This document shows positions 32,801 to 43,410 of a stretch of DNA of 64,000 nt, piece after piece. Position 1 is the first letter of the stretch; every line of letters starts with the position of its first letter. Origin of the DNA: Rhabdophis nuchalis (Eukaryota > Chordata > Lepidosauria > Squamata > Natricidae); the NCBI GenBank assembly GCA_039707465.1, contig CM077644.1:102005375-102069374 (forward strand). Direction: 5' to 3'. The position numbers and the translations under genes are program-made. The notes beneath the pieces are model-generated. The model saw only the letters and a list, made by a program, of their open reading frames with translations. It did not search any database and was not told the DNA's origin.

Positions 32801-33138
32801 CAGGGATCCCCAAACTTTTTGGCACCAGGGACCAGTTTCAAGTTAAAAAAATGCTGCGGACCGGTGGCCATGGCTCGGTCGGCGTAGAGGGGGAGTGGGG
32901 GAGATGGGGAACAAGCGGCGCATGTGCCCGGGGGAGTGAGTCGGCTCACTCACCCCTCTCGGGCACCCAACGGCGTGAGCGGCCACCCCTGCACTCTCCT
33001 GCCCCCAGCGCACGCTCTGCCCAGGAGACTGCCCCCTCCTCCTCTCCCTCCTCTAAGAGTTGCGCCGCTCACTGCGGCCCGGTTCCTATCAAGACATGGA
33101 CCGGCACCGGTCCGCGGCCCGGGGGTTGGGGACCCCTG
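32801..33138. mobile_element. hAT MITE, 338 bp, GC-rich
   Basis: Ends CAGGGATCCCCAAACTTTTT and, as complement, CAGGGGTCCCCAACCCCC. It is flanked by CTATAGTA (32793-32800) and TTATAGTA (33139-33146), an 8 bp duplication with one change. The interior is GC-rich and contains GCGGACCGGTGGCC. Similar CAGGGGTCCCCAACC-ended hAT elements are common in vertebrate genomes. No transposase. The overlapping short frames in this area are incidental. Confidence 0.92.
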
Positions 33139-33340
33139 TTATAGTACATTCTAAATATATACAGTAATTTATGAAAAAGCTCAAATATGGCCAGATATGA
33201 ATTTGGACCATTCCATATATTATGGAATTATATTTACAGCATAATGCCAGTGTGAACAAAAAAATGTCTACAGAAGGTAAACCGTCTGATTTTTTTTTTG
33301 CTTAATGATTTTGTGTGTGTGCAGTCTTTAGATCCTAGGC

Positions 33341-33960
33341 CCATGATGGTGAACCTATGGCATACGTGCTACAGGTGGCACGAAGAGCCTTCTCTGAAGA
33401 CACACCAGCTGTCGCCCCAGCTCAGCTCCACTGCGCATGTGTGGGTGCCTCCCGCAGCCCTCTCTGCAGACACACCAGCCATCGCCCCAGCTCAGCTTCA
33501 CTGTGCATGTGTGGGTGCCTCCTGCCAACTGTTCTTCAGGTCTCTGTCACGCATGTGGGGGAAGGGGCAGGGCACATGCAGGGGCCGTGCATGCACATGT
33601 CCGGGGAGTGGGACACGTGTGTGTGGGCACTCGCATTGCATTTTGGGGCCTCACAAAATGGAGCAAATGGGCCCCATTTTGGCTTCCAGGTTGGTGCAGG
33701 AGGACTTCTAGGCCCAAAATTGGGCATGGGGGGCTTGTGACAGTGTGAGAGGGAGTATGGGGGTGCTGTGTGAAGCCACAAAATGCAATGTGAGTGCCCC
33801 CCCATGCATGTTCCTTACCCCTACGCTTGTGCGGCAGAAACCCAAAGACCAGCTGCCCAGTGGGAGGCACGTGCGCATACGTGGTGGAGCTGGGCTGCGG
33901 CGATGGGTGGTGTGCCCACCTGCTTTTGGCACGCAATGACAAAAAGGTTAGCCATTACTG
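33341..33960. mobile_element. hAT MITE, 620 bp (GATGGTGAACC family, copy 1)
   Basis: Begins CCATGATGGTGAACC and ends GGTTAGCCATTACTG, flanked by TCCTAGGC (33333-33340) and TCCTAGGT (33961-33968). Same family as 41720-42407 and 59073-59610, judging by the ends and the CGTGC-CAC sequence next to them. The interior has two tandem segments with GTGTGGGTGCCTCC (33437 and 33509). Many overlapping frames occur on both strands; none is a gene. Confidence 0.9.
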
Positions 33961-34074
33961 TCCTAGGTCCTCTTAGCAATGGCCCCCCCAAAAAGAAGAG
34001 TTCCCACTTCTTATTGTTTGTAACTTAACTTATGATTGTAACTACCATGTGATTATGACCTGTGACCTATTACA

Positions 34075-34768
34075 TGCTTCGCACAGTCACTCAAGCACTC
34101 GTGACATCCCGACTCGACTACTGTAATGCTCTCTACATGGGGCTTCCCTTGAGGTGCACTTGAAAGCTACAGTTAGTCCAGAATGCAGTCGCGTGGGTGA
34201 TTATGGGAGCGCCTAGACACTCCCATATAACACCAATCCTGCGCGAGCTGCACTGGCTTCCTGTGGTCTTTCGGGTGCGCTTCAAGGTTTTGACGACCAT
34301 CTTTAAAGCGCTCCATGGCTCGGGACCTAATTACTTGCGAGACCGTCTCCTGCCCCATACATCCCTTAGACCGATACGCTCCCACAGAGAGGGCCTTCTC
34401 AGGATGCCGTCAGCCGGACAATGCCGACTGGCGACACCCAGGGGAAGGGCCTTCTCTGTGGTGGGTCCTGCCCTTTGGAACGACCTTCCCCCTGAACTTC
34501 GCACCATCTCCGACCTCCGCCTCTTCCACCAGTGTCTAAAGACACATTTTTTTCATCTAGCCGGCCTAGCGTAACCTCTGCAATTGACTATTTTAGACAG
34601 TTTTAAATTTTGGGGGGATTTTAATTTGGTGTTAGCACAGGACAGTTATTAAATAAGTTTTTTAATTTATTTATTTATTTTGTATGTATTTTAAAATTCC
34701 TGTGCGCCGCCCTGGGTTCGTTTGGAGAAGGGCGGGGTATAAATTTAATAAAATAAATAAAATAAAAT
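34075..34768 (+). mobile_element. L2-clade LINE, 3' portion
   Basis: 5'-truncated L2 starting in the C-terminal part of ORF2 (TQALVTSRLDYCNALYMGLP). The frame 34079-34574 has one internal TGA at the LRCT-stop-K position, where related copies have arginine. It then runs intact through RELHWLPVVFRVRFKV and PALWNDLPPELRTISDLRL to the stop after LAGLA. The 3' UTR has CGCCGCCCTGGGTTCG and ends in AATAAAATAAATAAAATAAAA. Same subfamily as the next copy. Confidence 0.92.
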
Positions 34769-34844
34769 GCTATTTATATGTATATCGTGAGCTTATGCAT
34801 CATAGACAAATTCCTTGCATATCCAATCACACTTAGTCAATAAA

Positions 34845-35258
34845 GTCATACACCCCTTCGACCGATCCGCTCCCACAGAGAGGGCCTTCTCAGGGTGCCA
34901 TCGGCCGGGCAATGCCGGTTGGCGACACCCAGGGGAAGGGCCTTCTCTGTGGTGGGCCCTACCCTCTGGAACGACTTGCCCCCCGAACTACGTACCATCT
35001 CAGACCTCCGCCTCTTCCGCCAGCGTCTTAAAACGCACCTTTTCCAACAAGCCGGCCTAACATAACCCACCGTTTTGACTGTTTTAGATAGATTTTAATT
35101 AGGGGGATTTTATACGATTTTAGCACAGGGCATGGATATAATAGCTTTTTAAATTTTTTTATATTTTTTGTTATATTTGTATTGTTTTTTTTAAATTTCC
35201 TGTGCGCCGCCCTGGGTCCTTTTTTGGAGAAGGTGCGGGGTATAAATTTGAATTAAAA

Positions 35259-35313
<55 letters not shown>
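34845..35313 (+). mobile_element. L2-clade LINE, 3' portion, with (AAAT)n tail
   Basis: A second, shorter L2 3' end in the same orientation, 76 bp after the first. It opens at the PFDRSAPTERA-type segment (alternative frame of the IRSHREGLL region), includes RAFSVVGPTLWNDLPPELRT, and ends in a 3' UTR with GCGCCGCCCTGGGTCC. The (AAAT)n tail spans about 35252-35313. It is an independent insertion or a partial duplication of its neighbour. Confidence 0.9.
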
Positions 35314-35364
35314 AGCATTCTATTCTATTCTATTCTATTCTATTCTATTCTATTCTATTCTATT
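35252..35364 (+). repeat. Compound microsatellite (AAAT)n then (TTCTA)n
   Basis: About 15 AAAT units (35252-35313) are followed after GCA by about nine TTCTA units (35318-35364). The first part is the L2 tail. TTCTA is the complement class of AATAG, a repeat known to be amplified in snakes next to CR1-type LINE tails. Confidence 0.95.
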
Positions 35365-35725
35365 GAAAATTGTTTAGAAACCACCTGCCATTCCAGGAAG
35401 CATCAAGAAACAAGTCTCTATTTAAAACAACAACAACAATTAAAGGTAAATAGTACCTTGCAGCTTTTTCTAGATAAATGTGGAAAATCCCCCACCAGAT
35501 TGATTGGTAAGGAAAAAAAAATTAGCCTGAAAATTTGCCAGGATGCAAATCTGGTCCTGAAAACAGGATATGAAGTAGGATGGATCGATTCTGGTTTGCT
35601 CATTCCTGCTCACCCTTTATACATATAGTCATTATCTGCTTGGCTACAGTTGTATGTTGTAGGAATAAGCACGAGGGACAACATTGGCTTCACCAATCAT
35701 AGGAATGCACTATTAGGATTGCAGA
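35365..35725. other. Unassigned sequence, no gene seen
   Basis: A 360 bp stretch between the microsatellite and a MITE-A copy with nothing recognisable. Confidence 0.45.
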
Positions 35726-36107
35726 TACCACTAGTCCTTGACTTACAATAGTTCATTTAGTGACTACTCAAAGTTACAATGGCACTGAAAAAAATGACTT
35801 ATGGCCATTTTTCATATTTATGGTAATTGCAGCATCCCCATGGCCACATGTTCAAAATTCAGATGCATGGCAATTACTTATGACGGTTGCATTGTCCCAG
35901 GATTATGTGATCATCTTTTGCCACCTTCTGACAAACAAAGTCAATGGGGAAGCCAGATTCACTTAACAACCATGTTGCTAATTTAATAACTGCAGTGATT
36001 CACTTAACAACTGTGGCAGGAAAGGTCATAAAATGGGGCAAAACTCACTTATCAACTGTTTCAATTAGCAATGCTCAATTGTGGTCGGAAGTCAAGGACT
36101 ACCTGTA
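35726..36107 (-). mobile_element. MITE-A copy 5 (opposite orientation)
   Basis: Left end TACCACTAGTCCTTGACTTA, right end AAGTCAAGGACTACCTGTA. The interior is in reverse order relative to the 5292 and 5815 copies (GGCACTGAAAAAAATGACTT first, GCCAGATTCACTTAACAACC later). TA flanks both ends. Non-coding. Confidence 0.92.
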
Positions 36108-36194
36108 GTGTCCTGTTTTTGCATTTCTCAATAATATGAGAAAACATACTAGTCTATACTCAGTCAATAAATGAGGTGAGCAAATTGAAGTGAA

Positions 36195-36421
36195 TAGAAT
36201 AGCCATAGCACTTAGACTTACAAACTGCTTCATAGTGCTTTACAGTCCTCTCTAAGAGGTTTACAGATTTGGCATGATGCCCCTAACAATCTGGGTCCTC
36301 ATTTTACCGACCTCGGAAGGATCGAAGGCTGAGTCAACCTTGAGCCTGGTGAGATTCAAACTCCTGGCAATTGGCAGAATTAGCCTGCAACACTGTATTC
36401 CAACCACTGTGCCACCACGAA
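36195..36421 (-). mobile_element. tRNA-derived, MIR-like SINE (copy 1)
   Basis: On the minus strand the element starts CGTGGTGGCACAGTGGTTGG (A-box-like), then GGAGTTTGAATCTCACC (B-box-like), then CTTGAGTCAGCC-type core sequence, ACCTCGGTAAAATGAGGACC and a GCACTATGAAGCAGTTTGTA / AAGTGCTATGGCTATTC end. Another copy lies at 55299-55517. The TAAAATGAGGACC stretch resembles the 3' part of MIR-type SINEs that share LINE2 ends. The family name is not certain. Confidence 0.75.
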
Positions 36422-36962
36422 TAGAAGTTGAAGAAGAGTAGAAGAATAAAAATAAATAAATAGCCTGTAGTAAAGCAGAAGGGTAAAAATATAAGATCGT
36501 CTGTAGAATTATAGGGCAGCTATGACTAGAGCTGAACCTCTGAAGGCTGAACAGGTTTGTCATTAATGAAAAGGCCAATGTATGCTTAAGCATATTTTGT
36601 TTTGGCCCTGGAGTAACAGATTGTCCTTTCTGTCTTGTTTGCTTCCAATATATTAGTCCTAATGAATCCATTACATGTATGTCCATCACCATGATAGAGC
36701 AAATCCTGCCTGTGAGTGATGGCATTCCCTTCCGAAAAAAAAAGAAAGAAAACATAGTGACTGCCATTTCGGAATTTAGAGATGTTTGTGGGGAATGAAG
36801 ATGTTAGTAGCAGAGGTGGTTCTTCCCCCTTAGGACCAAAGATGAATATTTATGCCTGCTTCTGCCTGATGCTTTTTGAAACTTACAAAAGGAACTCATC
36901 AAATTAGTCCTGAGACAACTGACATCTTGTCTAACATCTTCCTTTACTAGTTTTTGTTTCCT
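36422..36962. other. Unassigned sequence, no gene confirmed
   Basis: A 168-codon minus frame (36767-36261) overlaps this stretch and the SINE at 36195-36421. Its C-terminal third is SINE sequence and the rest has no recognisable domain, so I treat it as chance. Confidence 0.45.
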
Positions 36963-37338
36963 TACAGGTAGTCCTCGATTTATAACCATTCACTTAGTGA
37001 CCGTTTAAAATTACAACGGCACTGAATAAAGTGACTTTTGACTTTTGACCTCACACTTACAACGATCGCAGCATCCCGTGATCAAAATTTGTGCTCTACG
37101 CACCTGGCAGGTTTTTGTGATGACTGCAGCATGTAATCCCCATTTGTGACTTTCCCAGGAGTCTTCCGATAAGCAAAGTCAATGGGAGAAGTTGGATTTG
37201 TTCAGCCATCTCATGATTCACTTAACAACTGTAGTAAAAAAAGAGTTGTAAAATTGGGTGCAACTTGCTTAGTGTCTGCCTTGCTTAACAATGGACATTT
37301 TGGTCATAACTGTGGTCATATGTCGAAGACTACCTGTA
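36963..37338 (-). mobile_element. MITE-A copy 6 (opposite orientation)
   Basis: Left end TACAGGTAGTCCTCGATTTA, right end TGTCGAAGACTACCTGTA, TA at both sides. The interior is inverted relative to the 5815 copy (CACTTAGTGACCGTTTAAAA first). It is oriented like the copy 855 bp upstream. Confidence 0.92.
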
Positions 37339-38290
37339 TAGTAGGAAGCCATGGGAATGGAGAAAAGAAAGGGGTGTTTTTTTTTAGAATGGATTTCTCA
37401 CAGGTTTTAAAATATATGCTCCCTACATATTTATGGATTATTTTAATGACAAGCTGTTCAGATTTTTTTTTAAAAAAAATTACTAACAATTATCAGATTA
37501 GAAGTCCATTTAATTTGCTTTTGTGTTCATGTTTCAGTAAGGTTAACACAACAGCAACAGCATCACAAATTTGTCAGTTTTAAATGGGCTTCTGTAGTGA
37601 CATTGAAGAATACTGTACGTAAGCAATGCTCTAACGCTGGGGGTAATCATTAGCAAACACATAGCAGTCAAGAATTCCAATTCGCCTCTCATTTTTGGAA
37701 AAGAGGTGCTACCCTTTCAGTATCTTTCTTGTGAAGATGGAAGACTGAGGAATGGCTGCTCACCTAAGGTCCCTGAAGGAGGCAAGAAGCTTCCTGGTTC
37801 ATCACTCTAAAATCATGGGCCTTGCAACATGCCCGCTGCCTTTACAAGAATTTAATGGACTTTGCACTGTGTTAGCAAGGAACTGTAATTGGGGGTCTGG
37901 TCTCTGGATCTTGTCATACAGTTCCAGATAAACCGGCTGGGTTTAAGGCAGAGAGGGGATTCCCAAGGGGCATCAAATCTGAAGAAAAGGTTCCAGGTGA
38001 CTGAGCATGGTCCATTAGGTTCACTTTGTTAAATTACAGCAAACCAGTTCCTGAAATCTAATCTAATGAAAAAATGTAAGGGGAAAAAAATTGTAGCTAC
38101 TGGGACAAAGGAGCTGTGGAGAATGTAAGATGGGCTCAGAAAATTCCAGCTAACTTTTCTTAAGGTAGAGTTTTACTTTAAACCATATCCTTGTTCCCTA
38201 TGGCCATGCACTCTCACTCTCATCTCCTTCTCTGCCTCTGCTTCTGCCTCTGCTTCTGCCTGTGCTTGTGCCTGTGCCTCTGTGTGTCTC

Positions 38291-38359
<69 letters not shown>

Positions 38360-39841
38360 TGATAGCACAGATAACATAAAAAATGCACTTTGTAACATGA
38401 GCAAAGTGCGCACTCAGTGAACCGGTTGTTACACAGGTTGAATCCCACCACTGAATGGGAGCCAACTGAATGTCCACTGGGAGGGTATTCCAAATGTCTG
38501 ATATCATCACTGAAAAGCAGCACCATGGAGTTTCAGTCCTCTCACCACCCTGAAGTGAGGAACCTCTAGCAGCTTCTCCAAGATAGATCAAACTGGCTAG
38601 GCCAATTCTAAGGACGTTATGTGGATCTGTATCTGTAGAGGTTAGCACTAGTCCTTGTAAATTGCACTGGAGGTCTATTAGTTACAGTGTAGAGGAACAG
38701 CATCGGTGTAATGTGATCCCATCAACCAAAACTAGTTAACACATACTAGTAGATCTCTCCTCTCCTGGAAAAGCTTAGCCTCCACTCTTGTCATCACCCT
38801 ACAGCAATTGGCAACCATTACTGCTGCTGTATTGCTGCTTGAGACTGGCAATTCCATACCACTCTTTCCAGCTATTGATCACCAACAGGTTGGTTACTTC
38901 TTATGTGACTCCAACAGCATCTGCAACAGTTCCAGTGACCTTGGCACCTCAATAAGGTCAACAAAGGGCTGTGGCAAAACTGTAAGGGAGCTCAGCAACT
39001 TTTTCACTAACAATAAGTCTCCAGATGAAGTCCTTCTACCCTCTTCTTATTTTTGGCCTTCACCCCAATTCCCACTTTCACTCTAACCTGTACATTTCTC
39101 ACGCTACATTCATTTTTCCACACCTTTAACCAACTACCCTCTCTGGTACCGTTCATGGTGAGCATGTTTTCTTTTCCACAGGTTGAAACTTGTGGAAGTT
39201 CATGGATGAATTATCAGCATTTCAACCAGCAGATTCTTCTGTCTTTGCAAATTTGTCTGAAATCTCTCCTTTGCTGCCATCAAGCTCGTGTGATGCAAAG
39301 TATTTCCACATTTACAGATTTGAATTTTATTTTCTCTTGGGGCCATATAAGCTTCTAGCTAGGCTAACCTTCCACACCTAAATTTCAATATTGAAAGCCA
39401 GAATTGGAAGTGCCTGTGGCTTTCTTATACATAGGTAAAGCTGCACCTAGGTAAACCAGCAAATGACCTGAACAAAGTGAGAACATGTATGCTACTTTCC
39501 ACTTATAATGCTGACATTTTTAAAATTATATCTTAAAGTTAGTACTTTTTAACATATGGTTAAATGTAACGTGTATTGCTGGTCTTTGACCGTAATAAAG
39601 AAGCTGGGAGTTTCACCTTTTCATACATTATCATTTTAATCTTTTAATCTGCTTATAAAAAAAATGAAACAAAATTGTCATCTATACCTAATCATTTCAC
39701 AAAGAAACAACAATACTAATGAAAAATCAGAAATAATTTACATTCTGCAGGCTGCTTTGTTGCTCTGTAAATCTTAACATTCACAGCATGTTTCTTATTT
39801 TCATCATGTTGATCTTGCTCTTTTGTTCTAATTTTTAAAAA
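37339..39841. other. Unique stretch with a (TG)n microsatellite
   Basis: No exon confirmed. Near 38415-38455 a short piece ending AATCCCACCACTG matches the end of the 54454 hAT MITE. Frames at 38808-39086 and 39053-39358 (plus, about 92 and 101 codons) have no recognisable domain. Confidence 0.45.
38222..38362. repeat. Compound microsatellite: (CTGCCT)n, (TG)n, (AG)n
   Basis: Hexamer-like CTTCTGCCTCTG units (about 38228-38280) lead into roughly 22 TG units (38297-38343) and a short AG run. The polyhistidine/threonine frames on the minus strand are by-products. Confidence 0.95.
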
Positions 39842-39843
39842 TA

Positions 39844-40070
39844 CAGTGATCCCTCGTTTTTCGCGGTTTCATGTTTCGCGGCTTCAGTGCTTCGCAGGTT
39901 TTTCAAAAATACAGAAAAAAAAATGCATCGGTAGGAGGCAAGCGCCCCCTAGTGCTTGCTTTAAACGATGTCCACCAACTCAAGTTTCCAGTGCGAATCC
40001 TACTTCGCGGTTTTTCAGTTTTTGCGGAAGGTTCCGGTTCCCATTAACCGCGAAAAACGAGGGATCACTG
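39844..40070. mobile_element. Tigger-like MITE, 227 bp
   Basis: Exact terminal inverted repeats: CAGTGATCCCTCGTTTTTCG at the left and its complement at the right, with TA on both sides (39842-39843 and 40071-40072). These termini are of the Tigger/pogo type. The interior includes CGGTTTCATGTTTCGCGGCT and GGTAGGAGGCAAGCGCCCCC. No ORF of its own. Confidence 0.93.
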
Positions 40071-40072
40071 TA

Positions 40073-40370
40073 TATATTATAAGTGATGGCATACACATGT
40101 GTGGCAGCAGAACTCATACTTCACAAACATTTCCAGAGTGCCTGTAGACAGTTGACTGAAAATAGGTGTCATCACTTACATGTGCAGGTATGGTCTTAAT
40201 AACCATGCAGATGCCTTCAAGACTCAGATGTGACAAAAGGAGTTGCCCATCATTACTTTTTTGGAAAGTCATATATTTGAAAATTCCAGAGATCAACACA
40301 TCAGGTTTATTTAAATAATGTAACTTAGAACAAGGCAAAAATCATTATGTTTGAATAGTCATCCTATATA
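40073..40370. other. Unassigned sequence
   Basis: No gene or repeat recognised. Confidence 0.4.
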
Positions 40371-40378
40371 CTTTAAAC

Positions 40379-40513
40379 CAGGGGTCTCCAACCTTTGCAA
40401 CTTTAAGTCTGAAGGACTTCAGCTCCTAGACTTCTCCAGCCAGCAAAGCTGGCTGGAGAAGTCTGGGAGCTGAAGTACTTCAGACTTAAAGTTGCAAAGG
40501 TTGGAGACCCCTG
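40379..40513. mobile_element. Palindromic hAT MITE, 135 bp (copy B)
   Basis: Same length and sequence as the 28854 element apart from a few changes (TAGACTTCTCC for CAGAATTCTCC). Perfect 8 bp duplication CTTTAAAC (40371-40378 and 40514-40521). The whole unit folds on itself around GCCAGCAAAGCTGGC. Confidence 0.95.
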
Positions 40514-40521
40514 CTTTAAAC

Positions 40522-41394
40522 CACAAGGAACAAATAAGCAGAGAAACCTCTTAGTGGTAAATGTTTAACCATCTTCAAAATGCTTTTGAAATGATTCCAT
40601 GTTCATAATTACAGAGTTGTTTGATATGCAAAAGTCCAGTCAGCGAGCTCATTTGTGTTGGTTCCTACCTTCATGCCAAATCCATCTTCTTAAGAGCATA
40701 GTTGTTGTTTGCCGTTGAGATAAGACACTTAGCGCAAACAACAGTTCACTTTCATTATCTTGTTTTACCGCTTGAATCACATGGCTGTTTGGAATCTCAG
40801 TGTAACAAACAGAGAATACGATAAGCCTCTGCAGAGTTTAAATACAAGAGATAGTTGAGTGTGGCAATGTTTGTTCGTTGCTATTTACCATCTGTAGTGG
40901 CATCATGTTACAGTTTAGGGTTTTTTCCCCACCCCCTAATCTGGGAATTCAGGACAAATGTAGAGATAAAGTGTATTGTGTTCGGTAGGACCCAAGTGCC
41001 TAAATGATTGCACCCTGATCCTTTGGAAGTCTTTAAATTTTGGTCACCTCGATTTTTAAACAGGAAAATACATTATAACAAATTATTATTATTATTATTT
41101 AATTTTAGGCTAGGTCTACATGATAAATGGAATCATTCCATTGCAAAAGAACCCTGCCTTTTTCATTAAAAAGCAATGGCAAAATAATTCTCAGTATTGT
41201 CAGAAGCACTCAGAAACTGAGATATCCCAATTGTCTCCATCTGTGCAAGAATATCTAAAATAATCATATCTCAAAAATATTTGAAAAAAGTATTTACAAC
41301 ACTACATCTGGTTCTCCCCCCCCCCCCCATAATGTTATCTCATCCTTCTTTCAAGGACTTTAAGGCAGTCCCAAAGCTGCTTTTTCAAAAGGCA
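40522..41394. other. Unassigned sequence, no gene seen
   Basis: No exon recognised. A (C)n run at about 41318-41329 and a short (ATT)n at 41083-41099 are the only simple repeats. Confidence 0.45.
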
Positions 41395-41560
41395 ACTGGA
41401 CTTTCTTTGTTTTTCTGAACAGAAACTGAAGAACTGAAGAAGCTTTTTGGATGAGAAGCAAAACATTTTCAAGGAAAGCGCGACAAAATCTGGTTGTCTT
41501 TTGAAAAAGCATATTTAGGACAACCATGACCTGGAGGACTGAGAATCTCCATAGAAATTA
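41395..41560 (+). repeat. Dispersed repeat (GAAGAAGCTT.TGGATGAGAAGC type)
   Basis: Contains GAAGAAGCTTTTTGGATGAG, AAAACATTTTCAAGGAAAGC, GGTTGTCTTTTGAAAAAGCA and CCATGACCTGGAGGACTGAG. The same blocks occur in reverse at 60985-61090 (TTTCACTTCTCATCCAGGAA, ATCAAGGCCATGAT). The family is unassigned. No ORF. Confidence 0.6.
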
Positions 41561-41719
41561 AGGGCATTGATCAAATAATTGTCCCTATTAGATCAAATGG
41601 AGTGAGGCATATTAGGATATGATTCCCTAACTGGTCCAAAAATATTATTTTGGCTGTGCACTTTTATCCAGATGGTCTGTTACAACATACTTATAGTTTT
41701 AATTTAGAATCCTTTATAG

Positions 41720-42407
41720 CAGGGATGGTGAACCTTTTTTGGCTCATGTGCCATAAGTGGGAGGTGCGCAGGGGGATCGTGCGTGGGTATGCTGCACTCA
41801 TAGTGCAATGCGCAATCCCCTAGTGTGCATGCGTGCATAACAGGCACTCCTTCCAATTTTTTGCATGCTTCTTTCGCCCTTCTCAGGCTCCAGAGGCTTT
41901 ATAGGAGCCTGGGGAGGGCGAAAACAGCTCCCGCTGCCCCCCGTTGGAGGCTTCCCTGAAACCTACGGTGTGCAAAAAACCGGCCCTACGGGCAAACTGG
42001 AAGTTCAGGAATGGAATTCCAGTTTGCTTGCAGTCCCGTTTTTAGTCCTCCAGAGCCTTTAGGGGCCTTCAGGAGGCTTCCGGTTTGTCCATTGAGTTGT
42101 TTTTCGTCCTCTGGAACCTTCAAGGAAGCCTCCTGAAGGCCCCTGAAGGCTCTGGAGAGCTTAAATTGGCCCTACGAGCAAACTGGAAGTCCATTCTCAA
42201 ACTTCTGGTTTGTCCGTAGGGCCGGTTTTTCGCACTCTGAAGGCTTCAGAAAAGCTCCGGGGGTGGGGAGAGGCTGTTTTAGCCCTCCCCAGGCTCCTAT
42301 AAAGCCTCTGGAGCCTGGAGAGGGCGAAAAATGGCTTAAAAAAAGGCTGACAAGGCAACACCTTGCGTGCCCTGACAAATGGCTCTGCCATAGGTTCACC
42401 ATCTCGG
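41720..42407. mobile_element. hAT MITE, 688 bp (GATGGTGAACC family, copy 2)
   Basis: Begins CAGGGATGGTGAACC and ends GGTTCACCATCTCGG, with a perfect 8 bp duplication CTTTATAG (41712-41719 and 42408-42415). The interior contains an inverted pair of CTCCAGAGGCTTTATAGGAG-type segments (about 41885-41960 against 42255-42330), so the middle can also fold back. No transposase. Confidence 0.93.
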
Positions 42408-42415
42408 CTTTATAG

Positions 42416-42901
42416 GATTTTAGGGTAGTAGAGTAATTCCTTTATGAAATCCAATGAAAATGTATTAACACTGTGCAACAACATAATTCCACAACATAAG
42501 CAAATGGAATGGCAAATAAGAAAAGATCTCCAAAATTAGGCCAGGAAGTTTAGTCATGAAACCTGCAATTTAATATCAGTCTCAAAGAGGAGATTTTTGC
42601 AGGAGTCAATAGAAAAGTGAAGATCAAAGGAATCTGGGGCTATGCCAAAGTGGCGAACATTTTTCCACTGTTTTGCCCATTTTAAAACAAGCTGTTTTAT
42701 TCAGCTGTATTTTGGGATTGAGATAAAAGTTCATTTGAGGGGAAAAATGGGGACAGCTGACATTTTATGCCATTATTTTATCTTTTTAAAATCTTTTTTC
42801 TGCAGTAATTCTCCAAATACAGGAAAAAACAAAATTTTACCTACAGAAGAACAGCTTTCTAGAAGCAACTGCTTAATAAGGAAAATAAAATGCAAATAGC
42901 A
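42416..42901. other. Unassigned sequence, no gene seen
   Basis: Nothing recognisable. An 85-codon frame at 42642-42899 has no domain content. Confidence 0.45.
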
Positions 42902-43410
42902 GAACAGAACAGAATAACAGAATTGGAAGGAACCCTGGAAGTCTTCTAGTCCAACCCCCTGCTCAGACAGGAAACCCTACACCATTTCAGATGTGGTTGT
43001 CTAATATCTTCTTTAAAACTTCCAGTGTTGGAGCATTCACAACTTCTTGAGGCAAATTATTCCACTGATTAATTATTCTAACTATCAGGTTAGTTCCAGG
43101 TCTAACTGTCAGTCTTAGTTCCAGATTGTTTCTTTCCTTGATTAGTTTCTATCCATTGCTTCTTGTCCTGCCTTCTGGTACTTTGGAGAATAGCTTGACT
43201 CACTCTTCTTTGTAGCAACACCTTAGATGTTGGAACACTGCTATCATGTCACCCCTCGTCCCTTCCCCCCCTCCATTAAACTGACATACCCAATTCCAGA
43301 AATTGTTCTTTATATGTTTTAGCCTCCAGTCGCCTAATCATCTTTGTTCTTCTTCTCTGCACTCTTTCTAGATCTCAACATATCTTTTACATTGTGGCAG
43401 CCAAAGAAAT
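42902..43410 (-). mobile_element. CR1 LINE, 3' portion
   Basis: Minus-strand CR1. The plus strand reads AGAATTGGAAGGAACCCTGG, TCTTCTAGTCCAACCCCCTG, GGAAACCCTACACCATTTCA, CCACTGATTAATTATTCTAA and GCACTCTTTCTAGATCTCAA. This is the usual order of the 3' part of CR1 ORF2 and its UTR. An (AGAAC)n-like tail lies at the 3' end (about 42900-42915). It is 5'-truncated, and the codons carry several breaks. Confidence 0.92.

Noticed and set aside
33298..34028. Many overlapping frames on both strands
   Set aside because: All lie in a GC-richer hAT MITE with clear 8 bp duplications; they overlap each other in every frame as chance frames do.
36300..36420. Candidate conserved exon (GTAAAATGAGGACCC-type sequence)
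   Set aside because: The same sequence occurs at 55299-55517, so it is a dispersed SINE.
36261..36767. 168-codon minus frame
   Set aside because: Its C-terminal part is the MIR-like SINE and the rest has no recognisable domain or splice context.
38173..38648. Minus frames with polyhistidine/polythreonine runs
   Set aside because: Produced by the (TG)n microsatellite; no other coding signs.
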